Of a stretch of DNA of 64,000 bases, positions 9,083 through 18,889 are shown one piece after another; within the stretch, counting starts at the first letter, position 1; every line of letters begins with the position of its first letter. The position numbers were made by a program, and so were the translations under genes. The stretch is from assembly GCA_002869565.1 (NCBI GenBank), contig PKUJ01000027.1, positions 192,788-256,787 on the forward strand, in the 5' to 3' direction. The stretch is from Arcobacter sp. Lineage in GTDB: Bacteria > Campylobacterota > Campylobacteria > Campylobacterales > Arcobacteraceae. Below the pieces are notes generated by a model, which searched no databases, was not told where the DNA came from, and saw nothing but the letters and a program-made list of their open reading frames with translations.

Positions 9083-10204
9083 TTGAAAATATTACATTAC
9101 AGCGATACCCATCTAGGCTATAACGATTTAGATATTTTAAATGATGATAATATAAATCAAAGAGAAGCAGACTTTTACGATGCTTTTTCTCAAGTTGTAG
9201 ACCAAATAGAAAAAATAAAACCAGATTATATAATTCACACAGGGGATTTGTTTCATAGATCAAGTCCAAGTAATAGAGCTATTACTTTTGCATTAAAAGA
9301 ATTCAAAAGAATAAATGCTTTAAATATACCTTGCATAATGATTGCAGGAAATCACTCAACCCCAAGAAGTATTTTAAGTTCTCCTATTCTAAAAATATTT
9401 GAAGATTATGAAAATATATATGTCTCATACGAACAATCTTACAAAAAAATAGAATTTGAAGATGTGGTATTTCACACACTGCCACATATGAATGATGATA
9501 CAAAAGCAGAAGAACAAATCGACAAATGTGAAGAAAATATAGATAAAAATAAAAAAAATATTATGATGATGCATTGTTCTGTTGGAGCTTGGTATTTGAT
9601 GCAAGAGTTTGGAGAGTGGGTGTATCCTACAGATAAAGAACATCTGTTTGAAAAGATGGATTACGTTGCACTTGGTCATTGGCATGGCTTTGGAAATGTA
9701 GGTAAATATCAAAATGTTTATTACAGTGGAAGTCTTGAGCGAACAAGTCTAAATGACAAAAGAAATAACAAAGGCTTTGTTATTGTAGATATAGAAGATG
9801 AGTTGGAAGTAAACTTTCAGAATATTGATATAAGAGAGATTATTTCAAAAGAGATTGATTGTGAAGATTATGAAGCTTCAATCGAAGCTTTAGATATCTC
9901 TGATACAAAAGATGCTTTAGTAGAAGTAAAACTAAAAAATCTAACAACTATGCAATCAATTGATATTCAAAACTCAAATATCAAAGCACTATTTCCTGAA
10001 GCTATGAATGTAGCAGTAAAAAGAGAGTTTAGCAAAGAGACTTATATTCAATCTTCTATTGATGATGTACAAGCTCTCTCTTTAGAAAACTTTTTCCTAG
10101 AACATGTAAAAGAACAAAGTATAGACAATGAATATGATAGATTAAAACCAAAAATTCAAGAGCTATTTTCTAAATATGAAGAGGCTCAAGATGACTCTAT
10201 GTAA
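9083..10204 (+). CDS. sbcD: DNA repair exonuclease SbcD/Mre11
   Basis: Metallophosphoesterase nuclease subunit of the SbcCD complex, which cuts hairpins and blocked DNA ends. All phosphodiesterase motifs are visible: SDTHLG near the N-terminus, HTGDLFHRS, AGNHSTPRS, MMHCSVGAW and LGHWHGFG. The 373 residues are normal for the family. The start is TTG at 9083, with AAGGAT 5-6 bp upstream; no ATG fits. The 3' end overlaps sbcC by 14 bp, so the two subunits are co-translated. TATAAT at 9056-9061 is a likely -10. Confidence 0.92.
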   Translation: MKILHYSDTHLGYNDLDILNDDNINQREADFYDAFSQVVDQIEKIKPDYIIHTGDLFHRSSPSNRAITFALKEFKRINALNIPCIMIAGNHSTPRSILSSPILKIFEDYENIYVSYEQSYKKIEFEDVVFHTLPHMNDDTKAEEQIDKCEENIDKNKKNIMMMHCSVGAWYLMQEFGEWVYPTDKEHLFEKMDYVALGHWHGFGNVGKYQNVYYSGSLERTSLNDKRNNKGFVIVDIEDELEVNFQNIDIREIISKEIDCEDYEASIEALDISDTKDALVEVKLKNLTTMQSIDIQNSNIKALFPEAMNVAVKREFSKETYIQSSIDDVQALSLENFFLEHVKEQSIDNEYDRLKPKIQELFSKYEEAQDDSM

Positions 10205-12560
10205 ACTAAAACTTGAAAACTTTAAAAAATATGTCTCTTTTGAGATGGAGTTTGGCGAAGGCTTAATTGGAATCATAGGTAAAAATGGAAGTGGAAAATC
10301 CACTATCTTTGAAGCAATACTATTTGCTCTATATGGCGAGTTTAAAGACAGAGGCTATAAAGATATAGTAAGAAATGCCAATGCCACTACAAAAGATCCT
10401 GTAGTAGTAGAATTAACTTTTGAATTTGAAGGCATAGAGTATTTAGCAATAAGAGAGTTTAGAGGAAAAGCCCTAAGTGCAAATGCAAAACTATTTAAAA
10501 ATGGCGAATTGCTTACAAGTGGAGCAAAAGAAGTAAGCACAAGTATAATAAAACTTACAAAGATGAATAAAGAAGCCTTTTTACATACACTATTTGCTTC
10601 ACAAAAAGAGCTTACAAGTCTAAGTAATTCAAAACCAGAAGATAGAAAAAGAATGATAAGAAAGCTTCTAGGACTTGAAAAAATAGACTTCATAGAAAAA
10701 GAATTAGTAGAAAAGAGCAGAGAACTAAAACGAGAAATAGCAGCTTTTGCAGAAGTACTTTTAAGTGCTGAAGATATAGAAAGCAAAAAAGAACAAATCA
10801 AAATAAACGATGATACAAAAAAGAGTTTATCCAAAGATATAACTGCTCAAAGCAAAGAAATAGATATTCTAAAACTAAAAGAGATAGACATCAAAAAAGA
10901 GCTAGAAAGTTTTGCTAAAATAAAAGAGCAAAAGCAAAAAGCCTTGAATGAATTGAATCTTTTAAAAAACAATATAGATTCATCGATACAAAATCAAATA
11001 AAACTATCTCTTGAACTAAAAGATTTAGAAGAAAAGCAAAAAGAATACAAGCTCTTAGAACCTATAAAAAAAGAGTATGAAACTTTACAATCAGATTTAA
11101 AAGAGCAAACAAAGCTAAAAGAGTACAGCTTAAGAAAAGAGGGCTTACAAAAAGAGCAAGAAAGTTTACGAGAACAATACAAAAAATCAAAAAAAGATAT
11201 AGAAGTATTGCAAAAAGAGTGTGAAGGATTTGAAGAGCTAAAAGCCAAAGAAGAGTTATATCTACAAATGCTAAATCAAATAAAAATAGAACTCAAAGAG
11301 ATACAAAACAGAGAAAAAGAATTAAACTCAAGTATCTCAGCAGAATTAAGAGTTATTAGTGATACTACATCAAAAATTCATCAAATACAAAATTTAGGGA
11401 AAGAGTCCAACTGTCCTACATGTACAAGACCTCTTTTAGAAGAGTATGACAATGTAATGGACTCTTTAAATAGTACCATCATACAAATCCAAGAAGAAAA
11501 ACTATCAAGACTAAAACAAGAGTTAATAGATATAGAAAGCAATATCAAAATAGTAGATAGTAAAAAAATAGAGCTAGATAAAAACCTAGTACAACTAATC
11601 TCTAAAATAAATCTAATAACTAGTAAACAAAAAGACTTAAATGCTTTAGAAAATCATTTTAAAACAATAGAACAAAAAGGAAAATCAAACAACGAAGAAA
11701 TAGCCAAACTAGAAATGTATAACTATGATGAAATAAAACACAAAGAGTTAGAAAACAGTTTCAATGAACTAGTTCCAAAATATGAAAAAATGAAATCCCT
11801 AGAAACTATGATAAAAAGATTTGCTAGTGTAAAAGAAGACCTAGAAACGATAAACAAAAAAATCATAGAACTAAATGCAAACTATGACTCAAAAGAGATA
11901 GACTACAAACAAATAGCCTACGATGAAGCAGCCCATAAAACAAGAGAAAAAGAGTTTGATGAACTACATAAAACAGTAGAAGAAAAAGTATCACAACTAA
12001 ATGAAATAAAAGTAAAAATAGCAAAAATCGAAGGTGAAATAAAAACAATACAAAGCTCACTAGATAACAACGATAAACAACTAAAAAAAGTACAAACAAA
12101 AAAAGATGACCTAATAGATTACGACAAAATAAAAGTAAGTCTAAGTGAATTCAAAACAAAAATAAACTCAAAAGTAGCCCCAAGAATATCAGACATAGCC
12201 TCAAATATGTATGCCCAAATCACAAAAGGCAAATACCAACACATAGAAGTATCAAACGACTTTGACTTTTATATCTATGATGAAGGTAAAAGATACCCAA
12301 TAGAAAGATTCTCAGGTGGAGAAATAGACTTAGCAAACCTAGTCCTACGAATTGCCATATCAAAAACACTAACAGAACTAAGTGGAAGCTCTCAAATAGG
12401 TTTCCTAGCCTTTGATGAAGTATTTGGAAGCCAAGATGAGGCAAGAAGAATGGAGATACTAGAAGCCTTTCATATGATAAAAGAGCAGTATCGACAGATA
12501 TTTTTAATCTCTCATGAGTTGGAGATAAAGGAGATGTTTGAACATGTTGTAGAGTTATAA
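10191..12560 (+). CDS. sbcC: DNA repair ATPase SbcC/Rad50
   Basis: SMC-like ATPase partner of SbcD. It has an N-terminal Walker A (GKNGSGKST), about 600 residues of coiled coil broken near residue 407 by the zinc-hook CPTC, a signature motif (RFSGGEIDLANL) and a C-terminal Walker B (FLAFDEVFG) with a switch histidine (LISHE). I start it at ATG 10191 (MTLCKLKLEN), which puts the conserved N-terminal strand at residue 2; an ATG at 10176 would add five residues. A long hairpin element begins at the stop codon. Confidence 0.92.
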   Translation: MTLCKLKLENFKKYVSFEMEFGEGLIGIIGKNGSGKSTIFEAILFALYGEFKDRGYKDIVRNANATTKDPVVVELTFEFEGIEYLAIREFRGKALSANAKLFKNGELLTSGAKEVSTSIIKLTKMNKEAFLHTLFASQKELTSLSNSKPEDRKRMIRKLLGLEKIDFIEKELVEKSRELKREIAAFAEVLLSAEDIESKKEQIKINDDTKKSLSKDITAQSKEIDILKLKEIDIKKELESFAKIKEQKQKALNELNLLKNNIDSSIQNQIKLSLELKDLEEKQKEYKLLEPIKKEYETLQSDLKEQTKLKEYSLRKEGLQKEQESLREQYKKSKKDIEVLQKECEGFEELKAKEELYLQMLNQIKIELKEIQNREKELNSSISAELRVISDTTSKIHQIQNLGKESNCPTCTRPLLEEYDNVMDSLNSTIIQIQEEKLSRLKQELIDIESNIKIVDSKKIELDKNLVQLISKINLITSKQKDLNALENHFKTIEQKGKSNNEEIAKLEMYNYDEIKHKELENSFNELVPKYEKMKSLETMIKRFASVKEDLETINKKIIELNANYDSKEIDYKQIAYDEAAHKTREKEFDELHKTVEEKVSQLNEIKVKIAKIEGEIKTIQSSLDNNDKQLKKVQTKKDDLIDYDKIKVSLSEFKTKINSKVAPRISDIASNMYAQITKGKYQHIEVSNDFDFYIYDEGKRYPIERFSGGEIDLANLVLRIAISKTLTELSGSSQIGFLAFDEVFGSQDEARRMEILEAFHMIKEQYRQIFLISHELEIKEMFEHVVEL

Positions 12561-12678
12561 CCATCATCTTTTTGCCCAACTCGGCGTTGAATATAGAATT
12601 TAAATGCTCATGTACGACTAGTACACTCCGCTTGAAATTAAATCTTCGCCTTGATTAGGACAAAAATATGATGGTTAT
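12557..12678. repeat. long imperfect inverted-repeat (hairpin) element
   Basis: The 184-bp gap between sbcC and the next gene is mostly one nested imperfect palindrome. The outer arms ATAACCATCAT (12557-12567) and ATGATGGTTAT (12668-12678) are exact. Inside them pair TTTTTG (12569-12574)/CAAAAA (12661-12666), GGCG (12583-12586)/CGCC (12647-12650) and AGAATTTAA/TTAAATCT with one bulge. The centre is TAC, GACTA, GTA. It overlaps the sbcC stop codon. The size and nested symmetry suggest a dispersed palindromic repeat (REP/MITE-like) or a strong folded RNA. A plain terminator is less likely, since no long T-run follows. Confidence 0.65.
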
Positions 12679-12744
12679 TGGGTGTGATTTTCCATGTGGA
12701 AGCACAATGAAAAAGGGATTTGACTTAAAATAAAAAGGATTAAT

Positions 12745-15420
12745 GTGATAAATGGTACAAAATGGTATAAAATAGATTTTCATATGCATACTAATGCTTC
12801 ATCAGACTACAGAGATCAAAACTACTCACATAGAAACTGGCTTTTAAAATGTATGGAAAAGGAATTAGATTGTGTTGTAATATCTGATCATAATAGTGGT
12901 AGTAATATTGATCAAATAAAAAATGAATATTTACTGTTAGAACAAGAGAACCCCGTAAGTTTTAGAAAACTTGTAATTTTCCCAGCAGTAGAGCTTACTG
13001 TAAATACAGGTATTCACTTATTAGTTATATTTCCAGAATATGCAACATCTCAACAAATATCAACTTTTTTAGGTTCGGTAAGAATTGATGGTAATGTAGG
13101 TGATATAGAAGCAATTACACATTTATCATTGAATGATGTACTCGATATTGCAAATAAAGATTATAAAACACTAACTATACCAGCTCATGTTGATGAAGTA
13201 AAAGGTTTATTTACAGTTTTACAAGGACAAACATTAAAAAAAATATGTTTAAAAGAAAATATATTTGCAATTGAACAAATTAATAAAGCATTTATTCAAC
13301 CTAAGGTTTATGTAGATTTAAATTTGAAACATCATAGAGTTGTAGGTTCTGACTCTCACTGTCTAAATGATATTGGAAGAAGATTTACATTTGTAAAAAT
13401 GGGTATAGCTAATTTTAATGGTTTGAAAGTTGCATTAAGTGATAAATTGAATAATAATATTATTTGTAGTGATGAAATCACAAGTAGTAATCCAAATGAA
13501 ATAAATTGGGAGTACATAAGTGATTTAGAAATTAGTAGTGCATTTAAAATAGGGAGAAGTAACCCTTTATCTTTAAAGTTCTCACCATGGCTAAATACTA
13601 TAATAGGAGGTAGAGGAAGTGGAAAGTCTTCTATTCTTAAAATGCTTCAATATGCATATGGTCTTCATGAAAAACTTCCTAGTTCTCATCCAGATAAATT
13701 AGATTTTTTTAAAAAAGGTTCTAGAACAACAGCTGGAATGTTACACAATGACATTGAAATTTCTTTTACTTACAATAAAATGGGAATTGAAACAAAGTTT
13801 AAAAAAACATATGATGATTATAAAAGATTAGAAAATGGGCAATATAATTTATTAGAAAAAGAAGCAATTCAAGAGTTTTATCCTGTAACAATAATTACTC
13901 AAAAAGAGTTATTTGAAAAAGCTTCAAATCCAGAAGACATATTCTCTTTAATTGATTCAAAGATTAACTATTTTAATTGGGAAATAGAATTTAACCAATT
14001 AATAAAAGAATATGAAGAAAGTAAATCTATTGAAAGAAATATATTACAAGATATATCTGATAAAAGTAAATTAATAGAACAATTGAAACATATTGAATTA
14101 GAATTAAAAACTTATGATAAATATGATTATTCACAATTATTGAAAGATAATACTAGAATACAAAATGAAAGCTCAAAATTAAAAAAAATATATGATGAAA
14201 TTGAAACATATAAAAATTCATTAAAAAGTATAACTTTTTCTATTGATTTTGATGATTTAGATTTTTTAAATGAAGATTCGCCAGATATTACAAGTGTAAA
14301 AAATAATTTATTTGCAGTAAGTGAAATTATATCTAACCAAGTAACAATTTTAGAAGAACAATCAAAAGAATGGGTAAAAATCTGGAAAGAATCTGAATGG
14401 AATAATAAAAAAATAGATATCAAATCTAAATATGAAGAGTTATCAAATGAATTAAAAGAACAAGGTACGGATATCACAGGTTACCAAATTGCATTAAACA
14501 CGAAAGAATCAATAAAAGAAAGAATTGAAGAATATATTAAAAAAGAGCAAATTTTAGTAAAACAACAAGAAAAAAGTTTGAGACTTTTAAATAATATTTC
14601 AGAAAAAAGAAAGCAACTATTCCAAAATAGGAATGACTATATTGAAAGAATTAATCAACAATTATCAACAATTTTTCCAGATAACAGAGTAGTTTTTGAA
14701 ATTAAATACCTTGGTGATGTAATTGAAAGTGAAGAAAGTTTTAGAAAAATAATACAAAGACAAGATAATACTTTTGAATCTTATATTTTGCAATATGATC
14801 CAATATCAAATGAAAACTCAGGAATTTTATGGGAACTAAATAATAGTGAAGATATTGAAAATGATTTAATAACGTTAAAACAAAATATTTTATCAGCAAA
14901 TAGTGATAATACATTTAATTTTGGAGCTAGACTTACAAATCATTTTAATTCAATACTTGAAAAGAAATCTGCAGAAGATAATATATTGACGTGGTTCCCA
15001 AAAGATAAACTATCTATAAAAATTATATCTAATGGGAGAGAGCTTGATATTAATATTGCTTCTGCGGGACAAAAAGCTGCTGCCTTAATGACTTATGTTT
15101 TATTAGAAACAAAAGGTCCACTAATTATAGACCAACCAGAAGATGATTTAGATAGTAGAATGATAACTAGTTTAATAGTTGATGCATTAAGAAAATTAAA
15201 AGAAAAAAGACAAGTTATTGTTGTAACACATAATCCTAATATTCCAGTAAATGCTGCTTCCGAAAAAATATTTGAAATGAATTTTATAAATGGACAAATT
15301 CATTTAAAAGAAGAGGGAACAATTCAAGAAAGAAATATTAGAGAATCTATTTGCCAAGTAATGGAAGGTGGGGAAGATGCACTAGAACATAGATTTAATA
15401 AAATAATTAAATTTAAATAA
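12745..15420 (+). CDS. TrlF-type PHP-domain AAA/SMC-like ATPase
   Basis: An 891-residue fusion of an N-terminal PHP phosphoesterase domain and an SMC/ABC-like ATPase. The PHP metal ligands are seen in DFHMHTNASSD (H13, H15) and VISDHN, with later GSDSH. Walker A is GGRGSGKSS (about 288), a coiled-coil region spans about 400-640, and Walker B is IIDQPEDDLDSRM (about 793), followed by THNPNIP. This layout is the TrlF family. The biochemical role is not settled; the partner genes here and similar ATPase-nuclease pairs suggest a nuclease-type defence effector (inference). The start is GTG at 12745 behind AAAAGGA. Confidence 0.8.
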   Translation: MINGTKWYKIDFHMHTNASSDYRDQNYSHRNWLLKCMEKELDCVVISDHNSGSNIDQIKNEYLLLEQENPVSFRKLVIFPAVELTVNTGIHLLVIFPEYATSQQISTFLGSVRIDGNVGDIEAITHLSLNDVLDIANKDYKTLTIPAHVDEVKGLFTVLQGQTLKKICLKENIFAIEQINKAFIQPKVYVDLNLKHHRVVGSDSHCLNDIGRRFTFVKMGIANFNGLKVALSDKLNNNIICSDEITSSNPNEINWEYISDLEISSAFKIGRSNPLSLKFSPWLNTIIGGRGSGKSSILKMLQYAYGLHEKLPSSHPDKLDFFKKGSRTTAGMLHNDIEISFTYNKMGIETKFKKTYDDYKRLENGQYNLLEKEAIQEFYPVTIITQKELFEKASNPEDIFSLIDSKINYFNWEIEFNQLIKEYEESKSIERNILQDISDKSKLIEQLKHIELELKTYDKYDYSQLLKDNTRIQNESSKLKKIYDEIETYKNSLKSITFSIDFDDLDFLNEDSPDITSVKNNLFAVSEIISNQVTILEEQSKEWVKIWKESEWNNKKIDIKSKYEELSNELKEQGTDITGYQIALNTKESIKERIEEYIKKEQILVKQQEKSLRLLNNISEKRKQLFQNRNDYIERINQQLSTIFPDNRVVFEIKYLGDVIESEESFRKIIQRQDNTFESYILQYDPISNENSGILWELNNSEDIENDLITLKQNILSANSDNTFNFGARLTNHFNSILEKKSAEDNILTWFPKDKLSIKIISNGRELDINIASAGQKAAALMTYVLLETKGPLIIDQPEDDLDSRMITSLIVDALRKLKEKRQVIVVTHNPNIPVNAASEKIFEMNFINGQIHLKEEGTIQERNIRESICQVMEGGEDALEHRFNKIIKFK

Positions 15421-15422
15421 AT

Positions 15423-15499
15423 ATGAACCTTTCTAAATCCCTCTACACAAAAGGTATACAATGTCCCAAAGCACTTTGGCTTAAAAAATACAAGCCAAG
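15423..15499 (+). repeat. left direct repeat: copy of the DUF2779 gene 5' end
   Basis: These 77 bp match 20173-20249, the first 77 bp of the DUF2779 gene, with 6 mismatches. The last 35 bp (15465-15499) are identical to 20215-20249. Both copies begin exactly at the ATG and run in the same direction, and they bracket mkoA-mkoB. The arrangement looks like a target or homology duplication formed when mkoAB entered next to the DUF2779 gene. The copies have drifted mostly in the ATG-proximal half. Confidence 0.9.
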
Positions 15500-15533
15500 A
15501 ATAGAAAATAATATAAGGATAAAAATTTGTTAA
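15423..15533 (+). pseudogene. truncated DUF2779 gene remnant (36 codons)
   Basis: The left repeat still reads as the beginning of the DUF2779 protein (MNLSKSLYTK, CPKALWLKKYKP) and then runs into unrelated codons and a TAA at 15531. It begins 2 bp after the stop of the TrlF-type gene and overlaps the mkoA start. Its ATG lacks a clear Shine-Dalgarno sequence. It is most simply a fossil of the gene now intact at 20173, not a functional peptide. A role in translational coupling to mkoA is possible but unsupported. Confidence 0.8.
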
Positions 15534-18500
15534 AAAGTTACGAATTAATTGAAAAAATAAAAAATAATGTATTATTAGTAAAAAATCTTAAGGATGAAAA
15601 GTTAATAGTAAAAGTATATCCAAAAAATAGTAATGAATATTCTACAATTTATCTTCATGAGATAAAAGCTTTAGAAAAGCTAGTACATAAAAATGTAGTG
15701 AAAATTGAAAGTTCAGAGGAAGATGAAGCTTATTATTATTTATTATTTAAGTATATTCAAGGTGAAACTATTTCTTCTGCATTTAGGAATTTAAATAATG
15801 ATAGAAAAAAATATAGTTTTTTAAAAACTATAAATAAAATATTGGATGCATTAAATTATATTCATTTGAATAATTACACTCATAATGATTTAAAGCCAAA
15901 TAATATTATAGTAAATTACAACAAAGAACCTTTTTTATTAGATTTTGGGACAGCAACTATTTCAAATACTATCACTAAATCAGTAAGTGAATTATCATTA
16001 TGGTATGCGAGTCCTGAACAGAAGAATAATCTAGATGTAGATTTACGTTCAGATTTTTATTCTTTGGGTGTTACAATAATTGAAACTTTAGTAGAAGAAC
16101 AATTATTTGATAAATTCATTGAAAAGAAAATATCTCTAGATGAGTTAATAAATAGTATAGATTTTTTTGCAGATGGTAAAAATGAAGAATTAATAAATAT
16201 TCTAAAACAAATGACTTATGAAGATAGAAGCTATAGGTTTGACAATGCTAAAGAAATTATCACTCGTATAAACAATATTTTGAGTTTCTTTAATTTTGAA
16301 AATGAATATGAGTTAAACCTTAGTGAAACAGTAAAAAGTCAATTAATTGAAGACTATAATAAATCTCCTTGGGATATATTAGAATTTATAAATGAGAAAC
16401 TTAATAATGAAATCAAATATGTAGAATATGGTAAAGATCAAGAAGACAGGGATCAAGTAAAAATTTGTACTAATGATTTAGTATTTTATTGTGGCATTAA
16501 AAGTAATGATCACTTTTATGTTTTTAGATATTCTCAAAGAGTACCAGATTCGATTAAACAAAATGGACATATATTAGAAGATAAATTTATATTATCAGAA
16601 GGACGTCCTTTATCTAAATATAATTCAACTGATGAATTAATTGATAAGCTAATTAGATTAGATAAAAAAGAAACAAGAGAAAAAGAAGAAAGAAAAGAAA
16701 AAAAAGATTTTTTAACAAAAACAGAACAACAGTTAAAAATTGAAAGAGCAATTCTAGATAAAAAGAATATTTCATTATATGCATATACAAAAAACATAAA
16801 GAAGGCAAAAAAAGAGTTTACAGCAAAAGTCATTAATCAATCAAATATTAAGATTAAAAAGGAGCATTTAAAAAGTACAATAGAAGAAAAATTTGTACAT
16901 AAACTATTTGATGATGGTTTTATTGATGATCCTAATAACCAAGATTTACTGGAGTTATTAAATAGTTTGATTGAAAACTTCTTTTTTGAAAATAATAAAA
17001 ATGATATAGCAAAAAAACTTTCAATCATTCAAAAAAAAGAACAAAAAGTTGTAAAGAATATATTAATATCAAGATATGAAGAAATTAAAAGAAATATGAA
17101 AAAACTTGAATTTAATGCAAGTTTATTATTCTTTATGTATCCAGAGTATTTAATTAAGCAAAAAGAAGAGGATGATTTTTTTGAACAAAATGATGATGTA
17201 ATAGTTGAGGGAGTAAATAAAAAAAATAAGTTTAATTCACAATGTTATGTACAAAACACAAATGTTATAAAAAAAGAAATAAATTTAAAACATGATAAAG
17301 AAATATCAAAAATACCAGATGAAATAAAAATATCTTTTGATTATGCTCGTAGTAGTGGAGTATTAAATAAGCAAGAATATTCAATAAAGGATTTAAAAAG
17401 CAATAATACGATTATTGATAACTTACTGGGTAAGATTTCTAATCCAAACTCTCTTGCACCCAAAAGAGAAATTCCTAAAATAGATAGAGAGTTTCTAATT
17501 AATAAAAGATTAGATGAAAATCAAAAAGAAGCAGTTGAAAAGGCTCTTAGTTTAGAAATGGGTGAATACCTTGTTATTCAAGGACCTCCAGGAACAGGTA
17601 AAACTACAGTAATAACAGAAATAATTCAACAAATTTTGAAAAGAAATAAGTTAGCTAAAATTTTGGTTACTTCACAATCTAATCAAGCAGTAGATAATGT
17701 ATTGGAAAAAATATGTAAAGATGAAAATAAAATTGTTAGATTTGGTAATGATAAAAGTAAATTTTCTGATACAGCACTAAAATATCATGAAGAATCAGTT
17801 TTTTATAGTTATTTACAAGAAATTAAAAAAAGGTTGGAAAGTGATAATACAAATTACTTTTTAAAAGGAGAAAAATTAGACTCTCTTCATAAAAGATGGA
17901 AAAGTACTATACTTCAAGGTGATGATGAGTTAAAAACACTTTTATTTAAAAAAATAAGAGTAATTTTTGGAACTTTAGTTGGAATAAGTAGTTGGCAAGA
18001 TTTTAGAAGTATAGAGTTTGATTATATTATTGTTGATGAAGCAGGTAGAGCAACTTTGCCTGAGTTGATGATACCACTTAGAAAAGCAAAAAAATTTATT
18101 TTAGTAGGAGATCATAATCAATTGCCACCAATTGTTGATGATACTGTTCTATCAAAAATGACTGATTACAATAAAAAAGATTTAGAAACAACACTTTTTG
18201 AAGAACTATATGAGAAAATAGAGCATAATGATTTTAAACATTTTTTAAAATATAATTATCGTTCACATTCAAGTATTGCTAAACTGTACAGTGAAGTTTT
18301 TTATGATGGAAATATTGAAACTGAAGATGGTTTAGTTAGAGAACATCAGCTAGGCTTTGAAAAGAAAGTTTACTTATACAGTACATCAAATATTGAAGAT
18401 AGATTTGATAAACAAAGAGGTACGGGAAAAATTAATGATGCAAATAAAAAAGTTATCATAAAAACCTTAGAAGAACTTCAATTAAATGCAACTAAATATG

Positions 18501-18889
18501 ATAAATATAAATCTGTAGGAATTATTACACCTTATTTGGTTCAACGGGATAATTTACGAACTTCTATTGGACAATTAAAATCAAAATTTGATAAATTAGA
18601 CATTGCTATTAACTCAGTAGATGCATTTCAAGGAAGTGATAGGGATATAATTATTTATGATATAGTACGAAGTCAATCTGACTCAAGAGTAAATATAGAG
18701 TTTATTGCTGATGAGAAGAGGTTAAATGTTGCCCTTTCAAGAACAAAAGAGTTATTGTTTTTAGTTGGAGATGCAAATTTTATTTATAGTTGTAATTTAA
18801 AAGAAGGTGATAATCCATTTAAAAAAATTATTGAATTGATTAATCAAAATAAAGATTACTATGAAATTAAAGAGGTGACGGATGAATAA
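15527..18889 (+). CDS. mkoA: Mokosh type I defence protein MkoA: Ser/Thr kinase-like domain fused to SF1 (COG1112) helicase
   Basis: A 1120-residue protein. The N-terminal 260 residues are a eukaryotic-type kinase domain with VKVYP (ATP lysine), HNDLKPNN (catalytic loop), LDFGTA (DFG) and ASPEQ. There is no visible glycine-rich P-loop. A long lysine/glutamate-rich linker leads to a UPF1/DNA2-like superfamily 1 helicase: GPPGTGKTT (about 686-694), VDEAGRATLPE, GDHNQLPP, NYRSH, AFQGSDRD and ALSRTKE. A kinase-COG1112 helicase next to a phospholipase-D gene is the published make-up of Mokosh type I anti-phage systems. The start is TTG behind ATAAGGAT. It overlaps mkoB by 8 bp. Confidence 0.85.
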   Translation: MLKSYELIEKIKNNVLLVKNLKDEKLIVKVYPKNSNEYSTIYLHEIKALEKLVHKNVVKIESSEEDEAYYYLLFKYIQGETISSAFRNLNNDRKKYSFLKTINKILDALNYIHLNNYTHNDLKPNNIIVNYNKEPFLLDFGTATISNTITKSVSELSLWYASPEQKNNLDVDLRSDFYSLGVTIIETLVEEQLFDKFIEKKISLDELINSIDFFADGKNEELINILKQMTYEDRSYRFDNAKEIITRINNILSFFNFENEYELNLSETVKSQLIEDYNKSPWDILEFINEKLNNEIKYVEYGKDQEDRDQVKICTNDLVFYCGIKSNDHFYVFRYSQRVPDSIKQNGHILEDKFILSEGRPLSKYNSTDELIDKLIRLDKKETREKEERKEKKDFLTKTEQQLKIERAILDKKNISLYAYTKNIKKAKKEFTAKVINQSNIKIKKEHLKSTIEEKFVHKLFDDGFIDDPNNQDLLELLNSLIENFFFENNKNDIAKKLSIIQKKEQKVVKNILISRYEEIKRNMKKLEFNASLLFFMYPEYLIKQKEEDDFFEQNDDVIVEGVNKKNKFNSQCYVQNTNVIKKEINLKHDKEISKIPDEIKISFDYARSSGVLNKQEYSIKDLKSNNTIIDNLLGKISNPNSLAPKREIPKIDREFLINKRLDENQKEAVEKALSLEMGEYLVIQGPPGTGKTTVITEIIQQILKRNKLAKILVTSQSNQAVDNVLEKICKDENKIVRFGNDKSKFSDTALKYHEESVFYSYLQEIKKRLESDNTNYFLKGEKLDSLHKRWKSTILQGDDELKTLLFKKIRVIFGTLVGISSWQDFRSIEFDYIIVDEAGRATLPELMIPLRKAKKFILVGDHNQLPPIVDDTVLSKMTDYNKKDLETTLFEELYEKIEHNDFKHFLKYNYRSHSSIAKLYSEVFYDGNIETEDGLVREHQLGFEKKVYLYSTSNIEDRFDKQRGTGKINDANKKVIIKTLEELQLNATKYDKYKSVGIITPYLVQRDNLRTSIGQLKSKFDKLDIAINSVDAFQGSDRDIIIYDIVRSQSDSRVNIEFIADEKRLNVALSRTKELLFLVGDANFIYSCNLKEGDNPFKKIIELINQNKDYYEIKEVTDE

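Noticed and set aside
10355..10834. 159-residue minus-strand frame in sbcC
   Set aside because: Antisense shadow of a coiled-coil gene; serine/phenylalanine-rich artefact.
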